A DNA stretch of 8,137 bases from DATBLZ01 sp036555065 (GTDB taxonomy: Bacteria > Pseudomonadota > Gammaproteobacteria > Steroidobacterales > Rariloculaceae): contig DATBLZ010000165.1 in NCBI GenBank assembly GCA_036555065.1, positions 1-8,137 on the forward strand, read 5' to 3'. Below are positions 1 to 5,164 of the stretch, in pieces. The notes under the pieces were generated by a model. It did not search any database. It was given only the letters and a program-made list of their open reading frames with translations, and was not told the origin of the DNA. The first letter of the stretch is position 1, and each line of letters starts with the position of its first letter. Position numbers and translations under genes: made by a program.

Positions 1-1
1 A

Positions 2-397
2 CGCTCGGTGCTCGGCCAGCACGAGCTCGACGACATGCTCGCCGAGCGCGAAAAGCTCAACGCCGACGTGCAACGGATTCTCGATCAGGCGACCGAGGCC
101 TGGGGCATCAAGGTCACGAACGTCGAGATCAAGCACGTCGACCTCGACGAAAGCATGATCCGCGCGATTGCTCAGCAGGCCGAAGCCGAGCGCACACGGC
201 GCGCGAAGGTCATTCACGCCGAAGGCGAGTATCAGGCCTCGCAGAAACTGGCCGAAGCAGCCGGGGTCCTCGCGACGCAGCCCCAGGCGCTGCAGCTGCG
301 CTACTTGCAGACGCTGGCCGAGATCGCGAGCGAAAAGAACTCGCAGACCATCGTGTTCCCGATTCCGCTCGATCTGATCAAGCCCTTGCTCAAGTAG
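2..397 (+). CDS. Slipin/stomatin-like SPFH (band 7) protein, C-terminal part (5' end outside window)
   Basis: The frame is open from the first bases and the visible residues begin in mid-domain, so the gene starts upstream of the window. About 131 C-terminal residues are visible. They carry the end of the SPFH/band 7 domain (LAEREKLNADVQRILDQAT, then WGIKVTNVEIKHVDL), typical of prokaryotic slipins. A charged, probably coiled-coil helix rich in Ala, Glu and Arg follows (about QQAEAERTRRAKVIHAEGE), and the tail ends with a hydrophobic IVFPIPLDLIKPLL. Family knowledge: slipins are anchored by an N-terminal membrane segment, oligomerise into membrane microdomain scaffolds, and are often co-transcribed with an NfeD-like protein; neither the anchor nor such a partner is in view. 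A GTG at base 8 could be taken as a start, but it would remove most of the domain. The gene converges with phoQ. Stop TAG at 395-397. Confidence 0.9.
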   Translation, partial: RSVLGQHELDDMLAEREKLNADVQRILDQATEAWGIKVTNVEIKHVDLDESMIRAIAQQAEAERTRRAKVIHAEGEYQASQKLAEAAGVLATQPQALQLRYLQTLAEIASEKNSQTIVFPIPLDLIKPLLK

Positions 398-406
398 GCG
401 GCCGGC

Positions 407-460
407 TGTGGCGGCAGCTTCAGCCGCGATCGAAGAGTCGCGACTAAAGTCGCTCCCACA
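407..460. repeat. Inverted pair of REP-like palindromes (BIME-like) between convergent genes
   Basis: Two 23-base units face each other across an 8-base spacer (430-437). The left unit (407-429) reads TGTGG...CGCGA; the right unit (438-460) is the same kind of unit on the other strand, also TGTGG...CGCGA. By eye 17 of 23 bases match between them. Each unit is itself an imperfect palindrome. On the right, 440-453 has perfect 6-base arms (GCGACT/AGTCGC) around AA. On the left, 411-427 has GCGGC/GCCGC arms with one A-A mismatch, a further G-C pair and a CTT loop. This architecture, two inverted REPs in an extragenic gap, is that of bacterial interspersed mosaic elements, which in pseudomonads and xanthomonads are spread by REP-associated tyrosine transposases. 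It sits 9 bases after the slipin stop and 3 bases after the phoQ stop, so it may act as a bidirectional transcription end or mRNA-stabilising structure. No T-tract is present. Confidence 0.72.
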
Positions 461-463
461 TTA

Positions 464-1834
464 TCAAGCGCCGGCGCGACCGAGCGACACGCCGATCTCG
501 GCGCCGCCGAGCGCCGATCGGCCGACGGTCAGCGCGCCGTGGTAGAGCTCCACCGTCTCGCGGACGACCGCAAGCCCGATGCCCTGCCCCGGCACCGATT
601 CGTCGGCGCGTGCGCCGCGCTCGAAAAGGCGCGCGGTGATTGCGGCGCTGATGCCCGGGCCGTCGTCGCCGACCCGGATGTCCACTCCGTCGGCCGTCGT
701 CGCAACGGTGACGAGGACGCTGCGCTTGCAATACTTGTACGCGTTGTCGAGCAGATTGCCGAGTATTTCGCTGAGATCGCCTGCGTCGCCGCGGAACACG
801 GCCCGCGGTGCGATCTCGAGCTCGCAGCTCACGCCTTTGTCGCGGTAGACCTTGTCGAGCGTCGTGACGAGATCGTGAACGATAGGCTCGATCGGTAGCG
901 GCTCGACACCGAAGCCGGTAGCGCCGCCCGCGCGCGCGCGCCGTAATTGATAAGAGACTCGCTGATCCATCCGGTCGAGCTCGCGAGCGAATGCTTCGCC
1001 CTGCCCCGGCGCGCCGCCGCTGCGCGTCTCGGCGAGCAGCGTGCGCAGCGCCGCGAGCGGCGTCTTCAAGCTGTGCGCGAGATCGTCGAGCGTATGGCGA
1101 TAGCGCGTGAGCCGGCGCCGCTCGGTGTCGATGAGCGTGTTGAGATTTCCCGCGAGTCCGACGAGCTCGGTCGGAAGCTCCGTCGAAAGGCGGCTGCGCT
1201 CGCCGACTTCGACCTCACGCACCTCGCTCTCGAGCCGCCGCAAGGGCCTAAGGACGAACCTGAGCAGGCCCGCGAGCACGAGCACCAAGGTCACCGTTAC
1301 ACCGACGAACCAGCCGGTGAGATTGCGGCGAAACGCAGCTTGCCGCGTCGCGTAAGGCTCCATCGACACCGCGACCCCGAACGTGTACGGCAAGACGTAG
1401 CCCTCGGCGAATTCCCAGGTGACGCCCATGACGAGCATCTCGAGCTCCGGCAAGCCGCTGTGCGGGGCGAGCCGTACATGATACTGCTCGCCGGGCGCGG
1501 GCCACCGCTGCACCGCGAGATCGCTGTCGAGCAGCGATGCCGACCGCCACGTGGGAACGCCGTCGGCATCCCAGACCGTTCCATAGATGCCGGAGTCCGT
1601 GAGGCTGAACTGCGGGTTGAGATTCTCGTCGCGGAGCGTCAGGTTGCCTTCGGACGTTTCTTCGGCGAGCGCGATGAGGCCAAGCAGCTGCGCTTGCAAC
1701 AGCTCCGCAACGGCACGATCGGTACTGCCGCGAAACGCCGTGTCGAGCCCGACGATCGTGACCGCGAGCAGCAGGGTCAACGCGACGCTGACCCAGAGCA
1801 CGACGCGGGCACGCAACGAGCGGACGATCGGCAT
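464..1834 (-). CDS. phoQ: PhoQ-type sensor histidine kinase
   Basis: A 456-residue inner-membrane kinase predicted to phosphorylate the PhoP regulator encoded just upstream. Membrane segment 1 is about residues 11-31, the periplasmic sensor about 32-173, membrane segment 2 about 174-194, then a HAMP linker to about 247. The H-box reads DLAHSLKTPLAAL with phospho-acceptor His254. The N-box is EILGNLLDNAYKYC (Asn360, Asn364), the G1 box GDDGPGI (about 389-395) and the G2 box PGQGIGLAVV (415-424). HSLKTPLA, DNAxKYC, and DKVYRDKGV ahead of the ATPase core are hallmarks of PhoQ rather than of generic EnvZ-like kinases. The sensor size fits a PhoQ PDC-like fold, but I see no acidic run like the EDDDDAE patch of enteric PhoQ, so the ligand is uncertain. 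Start: ATG at 1834, 33 bases after the phoP stop, without a clear Shine-Dalgarno; the basic N-terminus before segment 1 supports it. Confidence 0.88.
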   Translation of the reverse strand: MPIVRSLRARVVLWVSVALTLLLAVTIVGLDTAFRGSTDRAVAELLQAQLLGLIALAEETSEGNLTLRDENLNPQFSLTDSGIYGTVWDADGVPTWRSASLLDSDLAVQRWPAPGEQYHVRLAPHSGLPELEMLVMGVTWEFAEGYVLPYTFGVAVSMEPYATRQAAFRRNLTGWFVGVTVTLVLVLAGLLRFVLRPLRRLESEVREVEVGERSRLSTELPTELVGLAGNLNTLIDTERRRLTRYRHTLDDLAHSLKTPLAALRTLLAETRSGGAPGQGEAFARELDRMDQRVSYQLRRARAGGATGFGVEPLPIEPIVHDLVTTLDKVYRDKGVSCELEIAPRAVFRGDAGDLSEILGNLLDNAYKYCKRSVLVTVATTADGVDIRVGDDGPGISAAITARLFERGARADESVPGQGIGLAVVRETVELYHGALTVGRSALGGAEIGVSLGRAGA

Positions 1835-1867
1835 GATTGAGCTACGCGGCTCGCGTTGCGCGAATGC

Positions 1868-2563
1868 TTACGCTTGCGGCGCTGGCGCGCCGCGCTCCAG
1901 CGCCATTCGATAGCCGCGGCCGCGCAATGTCTCGATCGGCTGAAACTTCCCTTCCGGGTCGAGCTTGCGGCGCAGGCGGCCGATGAACACCTCGATCACG
2001 TTGCTGTCGCGCTCGAAATCCTGGTCGTAAAGGGCCTCGGTGATCTGCGCTTTGGAAAGCACCTCGCCGGCGTGGACCATCAGATACTCGAGCAACCGGT
2101 ACTCGAACGTCGTGAGCTCCAGCGGTTGACCGTTGACGGCGACGACTTGGCTGCGCGTGTCGAGCGCAACCGGTCCGCAGACGAGCTCCGACTGCGCCCA
2201 ACCGCCTGCGCGGCGCAGCAATGCGTCCACGCGCGCGAGGAGCTCCTCGACATGGAACGGCTTGACGACGTAGTCGTCGGCACCGAGCTTGAGCGCCGCG
2301 ACCTTGTCCTGCCAGCGATCCCGAGCCGTCAAAACGAGGATCGGATAGTCCTTGCCGTCGGTACGCAGCGTGCGAATGAGATCGAGACCCGAGACGCCGG
2401 GCAAGCCCAAATCGACGATCGCAAGGTCGATCGCATACTCTTTCGCGAGGTACAGGCCTTCGCGGCCATCGAGCGCGGTATCGACCTTGTATCCGGCCTC
2501 GCCGAGCTGCGCGACGAGCGCCCGATTCAGGCTCTGGTCGTCTTCGACGAGTAGAAGGCGCAT
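1868..2563 (-). CDS. phoP: PhoP-type OmpR-family response regulator
   Basis: A 231-residue DNA-binding regulator. The receiver domain (1 to about 118) has the acidic pair Asp8/Asp9, phospho-acceptor Asp51 in IVDLGLPG, Thr79 in LVLTA and Lys101 in VVKPFH. The segment ARDRWQDKVAALKLGADDYV matches the PhoP subfamily (WQDKV, GADDYV) more closely than OmpR or other relatives. The winged-helix effector domain (about 125-222) contains LTTFEYRLLEYL, a recognition-helix region with SNVIEVFIGRLRRKL, and the terminal wing motif LRGRGYRM. The ATG at 2563 is chosen because MRLLLVEDD begins the receiver fold directly and GGGAGG lies 3 bases upstream; the 45 extra in-frame codons upstream run antisense-like through the PepSY gene. 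It lies 19 bases after the PepSY stop and 33 bases before phoQ, so the three genes are probably one transcript. Autoregulation is common in the family but not shown here. Confidence 0.91.
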   Translation of the reverse strand: MRLLLVEDDQSLNRALVAQLGEAGYKVDTALDGREGLYLAKEYAIDLAIVDLGLPGVSGLDLIRTLRTDGKDYPILVLTARDRWQDKVAALKLGADDYVVKPFHVEELLARVDALLRRAGGWAQSELVCGPVALDTRSQVVAVNGQPLELTTFEYRLLEYLMVHAGEVLSKAQITEALYDQDFERDSNVIEVFIGRLRRKLDPEGKFQPIETLRGRGYRMALERGAPAPQA

Positions 2564-2582
2564 GTGCCTCCCTCGCGGAGCC

Positions 2583-2936
2583 TCAAAGCGCCCCGCCGCT
2601 CTGCGCGTCGATGCGCACCGTGCGCACGCGGTTCTCGGACCCGAGGATCCGAATCTCGTGGATTGTCCGGCCGTTTTCGTTGATGGTTTTAGCGCCAACC
2701 ACGCGCCCCGGATAGCGCATCTGCACGATCTCGATCGCCTGCTGCAGCGAGAGCCGCGTCGAAGGGTTGATGTTCTGCTGCATCGGGGCAGCCGCTGCGC
2801 TGTCCATGCCCGGGATCGCGGGTGCGGGTTTCGGCCGCGCGAAGAGCGCAGGGGCGCACAGAGCCAGCACTAAAGCAGCCCCGCAGGCGAGCGACCTTAC
2901 CGTCCGTGCCCTCTTTCGCGTGCGCATGCTCGTCAT
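2583..2936 (-). CDS. Small exported PepSY-domain protein, first gene of the phoPQ unit
   Basis: A 117-residue protein with an N-terminal signal: a basic stretch (MRTRKRARTVRSL), a hydrophobic core (about 17-32), and a likely cleavage after ALFA near residue 33. A low-complexity Ala/Pro linker follows (about 34-60). One PepSY domain occupies about 62-115: LSLQQAIEIVQMRYPGRVV, then an extended hairpin (TIHEIRILGSENRVRTVRID) ending AQSGG, the usual PepSY finish. Cys27 lies in LALC, but Leu before Cys makes a lipobox unlikely. PepSY domains are periplasmic or extracellular modules, first noted as protease inhibitors, that also occur as small proteins beside two-component systems. Its position ahead of phoP is where oprH sits in Pseudomonas, so a role in tuning PhoQ or its output is reasonable but unproven. 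Start: ATG 2936 preferred; ATG 2927 is also possible, neither with a strong Shine-Dalgarno. An ATG at 3008 is rejected because that frame would run through the terminator hairpin. Confidence 0.83.
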   Translation of the reverse strand: MTSMRTRKRARTVRSLACGAALVLALCAPALFARPKPAPAIPGMDSAAAAPMQQNINPSTRLSLQQAIEIVQMRYPGRVVGAKTINENGRTIHEIRILGSENRVRTVRIDAQSGGAL

Positions 2937-2945
2937 TGGTGCTCG

Positions 2946-2951
2946 ATCATA
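2946..2951 (-). promoter_or_regulatory. Candidate -10 element for the PepSY-phoP-phoQ unit
   Basis: On the minus strand these bases read TATGAT, one mismatch from TATAAT, and form a rare AT-rich patch 10 bases before the preferred PepSY ATG. No good -35 lies 16-18 bases further up, because that stretch is the terminator stem. If used, the transcript would be leaderless or nearly so from 2936, or would have a short leader to the ATG at 2927. Weak evidence; an activator-dependent promoter is possible. Confidence 0.25.
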
Positions 2952-2954
2952 CCG

Positions 2955-2981
2955 AAAAAACGGGCGGGCTTGCGCCCGCCC
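2955..2981 (-). terminator. Rho-independent terminator of the glycine-zipper gene
   Basis: Read on the minus strand, an 8-base perfect stem (GGGCGGGC/GCCCGCCC, plus-strand positions 2962-2969 and 2974-2981) closes a 4-base loop and is followed by C-G and six T residues (2960-2955). It begins 29 bases after the stop of the gene at 3011-3577. This is the best intrinsic terminator in the window. It also lies only 18 bases upstream of the PepSY ATG, so any read-through transcript must pass it to express PepSY-phoP-phoQ. Confidence 0.87.
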
Positions 2982-3010
2982 CAAAGGCTCCTTCCGATGA
3001 AGACGCATAC

Positions 3011-3577
3011 TTAAAGCCGCACCGGCCGAAGGTTCATTTCCAATGCAACTCGGCTGCCGGGGTGCTCAGCCGTCCGCATCGAGTAGGCGCGGCCGTGGTA
3101 CCGATAGACCACGTCGTAGCCCTCGATGACCTCGTCGGTAAACCGCTCGTTCACGACTCGGCAACGCTCGACGGGAACGGCGTACACGGAGTCGGCATTC
3201 CGGCGGACCGCTCGCTCGTGAGCGACGGCCGACCCGGCGATCGCGCCCATGAGCGTCAGCGCGTCGCGGCCGCTGCCATCGCCGAACTGCCGGCCGATCG
3301 CGGCGCCGACGATGCCGCCGGCGAGCGTCGTCGCGGCAACGCGGCCCGGAACGGCGGAGCGATACTCGACGTCTTGCCAACACTCTTGCCGGGGCCGCTC
3401 GACCGTTACGTAGCGAACGATCGGGCGCACGGAGACCACGGGCGCGTACACGATTTCGTTGCCGTATACCGGGTGGCGGCTGTAGCCACGATGCCACCCG
3501 TTGTCATCGTGCGCGAAGACCGGGCCGGCAATGAGCCCACCGACAGCCGCCGCTGTGAGCAGTGTTTTGACCGACAT
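3011..3577 (-). CDS. Exported glycine-zipper 2TM-domain protein
   Basis: A 188-residue secreted or outer-membrane-associated protein of unknown exact function. A clear signal peptide (MSVKTLLTAAAVGGLIAGPVFA, broken here only by the 22-residue length) is cleaved after about residue 22. A His/Tyr/Arg-rich region follows, then ECWQDVEYR (Cys66). The glycine zipper covers about 86-117 (AGGIVGAAIGRQFGDG, then LMGAIAGSAVA), and the C-terminal part has RCRVVNE (Cys139), IEGYDVVYRYHGRAYSM and a final PG...LRPVRL. This order (CW motif, glycine zipper, CRVV motif, GYDVxYRYxGR) matches a widespread proteobacterial family related to the rickettsial 17-kDa antigen type; Cys66 and Cys139 could pair in the periplasm. 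The start at 3577 is fixed by the signal peptide and by the near-perfect Shine-Dalgarno AAGGAGGTG, 4 bases upstream. It looks monocistronic, ended by the terminator at 2955-2981. Confidence 0.86.
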   Translation of the reverse strand: MSVKTLLTAAAVGGLIAGPVFAHDDNGWHRGYSRHPVYGNEIVYAPVVSVRPIVRYVTVERPRQECWQDVEYRSAVPGRVAATTLAGGIVGAAIGRQFGDGSGRDALTLMGAIAGSAVAHERAVRRNADSVYAVPVERCRVVNERFTDEVIEGYDVVYRYHGRAYSMRTAEHPGSRVALEMNLRPVRL

Positions 3578-3581
3578 GACA

Positions 3582-3590
3582 CACCTCCTT
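3582..3590 (-). promoter_or_regulatory. Near-perfect Shine-Dalgarno of the glycine-zipper gene
   Basis: The minus strand reads AAGGAGGTG ending 4 bases before the ATG at 3577, an almost complete complement to the 16S rRNA 3' end. It fixes the start and predicts strong translation, as expected for an abundant envelope protein. It is the strongest ribosome binding site on a gene in this window. Confidence 0.8.
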
Positions 3591-3599
3591 CTGCACCGC

Positions 3600-3613
3600 G
3601 ATCCTCCTGGATC
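3600..3613 (-). other. Short palindrome in the 5' leader of the glycine-zipper gene
   Basis: GATCC (3600-3604) and GGATC (3609-3613) form perfect arms around 4 bases. On the minus-strand RNA the loop and following arm contain AGGAGG, a second Shine-Dalgarno-like run about 25 bases ahead of the ATG. It could be a small leader hairpin or an operator half-pair, or chance. Confidence 0.25.
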
Positions 3614-3682
3614 TCGGGGCGCAAGGTAGCGCCGGGGCCATGAATCGAGGCTGAACAGGCCGACCCCGGGCATGGGGCGTGG

Positions 3683-3710
3683 GCCCTGGCCGGTCGCGAG
3701 CGGCCGGGGC
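3683..3710. other. GC-rich hairpin after mazG
   Basis: Ten-base arms (3683-3692 and 3701-3710, GCCCTGGCCG against CGGCCGGGGC) pair at 9 of 10 positions around an 8-base loop, 11 bases past the mazG stop. The odd position is a G-U pair on plus-strand RNA and an A-C mismatch on minus-strand RNA. No T-tract follows, so it is at best a weak or factor-dependent end for the fumC-nudix-mazG transcript. The rest of the 3578-3720 gap must hold the glycine-zipper promoter, but I could not pick out convincing -35/-10 boxes. Confidence 0.3.
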
Positions 3711-3720
3711 GACGCGCGCC

Positions 3721-4512
3721 TCAGGCGTCGGGCTCGGCCTGTTTGGCCTCGTCCCAAAAGGCGTCGAGCGCCGCGAGGTCGAATTGGGACCAGTCGCCGC
3801 CCTGCGCAGCCACTCTCTTCTCGATGTGGGCGAAGCGGCGCTCGAACGAGCGGTTGGCGTGCCGCAGAGAGGCCTCGGGATCGATGTCGAGGTGCCGGCA
3901 GAGATTCGCGAGCGCGAACAGTACGTCGCCCATCTCCGCCGCGATCCGCTCGCGGTCGCCGCCGGCGATGGCCTCGTCGAGCTCGGTGAGCTCCTCGGCG
4001 ACCTTGGCGCGTACGGGCGGCAGACTCGGCCATTCGAAACCGACGCCGGCCGCGCGCCGCCCGAGCTTGACCGCGCGCGAGAGGCCCGGCAGAGCTTTCG
4101 GGATACCCGCAAGCACAGAGCCGCGCACCTTCGCCGACCGTTCCTCGCGCTTAATCGACTCCCATGATTCCGCGAGCGCGTCGAAGTCCGCGACTTTGGC
4201 GTCGCCGAAGACGTGCGGGTGCCGGCGCACGAGCTTCCCCGAGATCGCCGCAACGACGTCGGCAAAGTCGAAGAGTCCCTCCTCGCGCGCGAGCTGCGCG
4301 TAAAAGACGACTTGAAACAGCAAGTCCCCGAGCTCGCCGGCAAGCTCGTCGACGGCGCCTCGCTCGATCGCATCGGCAACTTCGTACGCCTCCTCGACCG
4401 TGTGCGGCGCGATGCTCGCGAACGATTGCGCGCGGTCCCAAGCGCAGCCTCGAACCGGGTCTCGGAGTGTCGCCATGATGTCCAGTAGTTTCTCGATTGA
4501 TCTCTTATCCAT
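3721..4512 (-). CDS. mazG: MazG nucleoside triphosphate pyrophosphohydrolase
   Basis: Hydrolyses nucleoside triphosphates to monophosphates plus pyrophosphate, clearing aberrant nucleotides and, in E. coli, limiting (p)ppGpp effects. At 263 residues it has the length of E. coli MazG. The N-terminal all-alpha domain has LRDPVRGCAWDRAQ, the metal-binding helices HTVEEAYEV (Glu40, Glu41, Glu44) and GELGDLLFQVVFYAQLA (Glu60, Asp63), then RRHPHVFGD. The C-terminal repeat domain has VAEELTELDEAI (Glu173, Glu174, Glu177) and AAEMGDVLFALANLCRHL (Glu193, Asp196), followed by ANRSFERRFAHIE. Both tandem EExxE...ExxD sets are intact, so both halves should be able to bind Mg2+. The start ATG at 4512 overlaps the Nudix stop by 8 bases (4505-4512). 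Only a weak AGAAG purine run lies upstream, in keeping with translational coupling. No sign of a mazEF toxin pair nearby. Confidence 0.95.
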   Translation of the reverse strand: MDKRSIEKLLDIMATLRDPVRGCAWDRAQSFASIAPHTVEEAYEVADAIERGAVDELAGELGDLLFQVVFYAQLAREEGLFDFADVVAAISGKLVRRHPHVFGDAKVADFDALAESWESIKREERSAKVRGSVLAGIPKALPGLSRAVKLGRRAAGVGFEWPSLPPVRAKVAEELTELDEAIAGGDRERIAAEMGDVLFALANLCRHLDIDPEASLRHANRSFERRFAHIEKRVAAQGGDWSQFDLAALDAFWDEAKQAEPDA

Positions 4513-5164
4513 TTGTTTTGTCTTCTAAAAGAAGCTGCCTAAACGTCACGAGAATCGCGGCCGTCGCACCCCAGATCACGCGATCCTCGTGGTGGAATTC
4601 GTAGCTTCGGAAGCGACTCCCGAGCCGCTCGCGGTAGGTTTGTTGCACGGTGTCCGGCGCGAGAAAGTGCCGCAGCGGCACCTCGAACACGCCCGTGACC
4701 TCGGCGGGATCAGGCCGCGCCGCGAACGGCCCCGTGATGAAGCCCACGACCGGCGTCACGCTGAACCCCGTCCCCGTGACGTGCGCATCGAGCGCGCCGG
4801 CGATCGCGACGTCCTGCGGCTTAAGCCCGATCTCCTCGTGTGCTTCCCGTAGAGCCGCGTCGACCGCCGTCTCGCCGCTCGGCTCGATACGGCCGCCCGG
4901 GAAGCTGATTTGGCCGGCGTGATGCTTGAGGTGGGCCGCGCGCTCGGTGAAAAGGACGTTGAGCCCCGCCGGGTGCTCGACGAGCGCAAGCAACACAGCG
5001 GCGTGCTGCATCGGTCCGGAGATGAGGGCGAGAAACTCCGCAGAGGCCGCGCCGACGATGTTGGCGAGCGCTCGTGCGCGCGGGTCCAGCGGCAACCTCG
5101 GGCGCCGCAGCCGCTGCTCGATCAGCGCGCGCCCAACCAAAGGCTCAACCTTTGATACCCCCAC
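4505..5164 (-). CDS. nudL: Nudix hydrolase, CoA pyrophosphatase (NudL) family
   Basis: Predicted to split coenzyme A and its derivatives into phosphopantetheine and 3',5'-ADP. The 219-residue protein has the subfamily signature before the Nudix box (VLFTERAAHLKHHAGQISFPGG, about 70-91, split here as VLFTERAAHLKHH and AGQISFPGG). The Nudix box follows: GGRIEPSGETAVDAALRE with AHEEIGL (90-114), with Glu107, Glu110 and Glu111 as metal ligands. The box has one extra residue between GG and REAHEE compared with MutT, the same spacing as in E. coli NudL. A further conserved run is VTGTGFSVTPVVGFI. The N-terminal 50 residues are weakly conserved. Start uncertain: GTG at 5164 overlaps fumC by 20 bases with little Shine-Dalgarno; a TTG at 5140, just after the fumC stop and preceded by AAAGG, is an alternative. 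It sits between fumC and mazG on one transcript. Confidence 0.89.
   Translation of the reverse strand: MGVSKVEPLVGRALIEQRLRRPRLPLDPRARALANIVGAASAEFLALISGPMQHAAVLLALVEHPAGLNVLFTERAAHLKHHAGQISFPGGRIEPSGETAVDAALREAHEEIGLKPQDVAIAGALDAHVTGTGFSVTPVVGFITGPFAARPDPAEVTGVFEVPLRHFLAPDTVQQTYRERLGSRFRSYEFHHEDRVIWGATAAILVTFRQLLLEDKTNG

Noticed and set aside
947..1840. Plus-strand open frame of 297 codons opposite phoQ
   Set aside because: It is Arg/Glu-rich with no recognisable motif and is fully antisense to a well-supported kinase; long antisense frames are expected in GC-rich coding DNA.
2564..2698. 45-codon N-terminal extension of phoP
   Set aside because: It overlaps the end of the PepSY gene, has no receiver-fold sequence, and GGGAGG marks the ATG at 2563.
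2937..3008. 24-codon N-terminal extension of the PepSY protein
   Set aside because: It would precede the signal peptide and run through the terminator hairpin; it is kept only as a possible leader frame in the findings.
3578..4033. Longer form of the glycine-zipper gene starting at 4033
   Set aside because: The extra 152 residues are Arg-rich, overlap mazG on the same strand in another frame, and would bury the signal peptide; the strong Shine-Dalgarno marks 3577.
4516..4535. CTTCTAAAAGAAG hairpin just upstream of the mazG start
   Set aside because: Five A/T-rich pairs inside the last Nudix codons; too weak to support a regulatory call.
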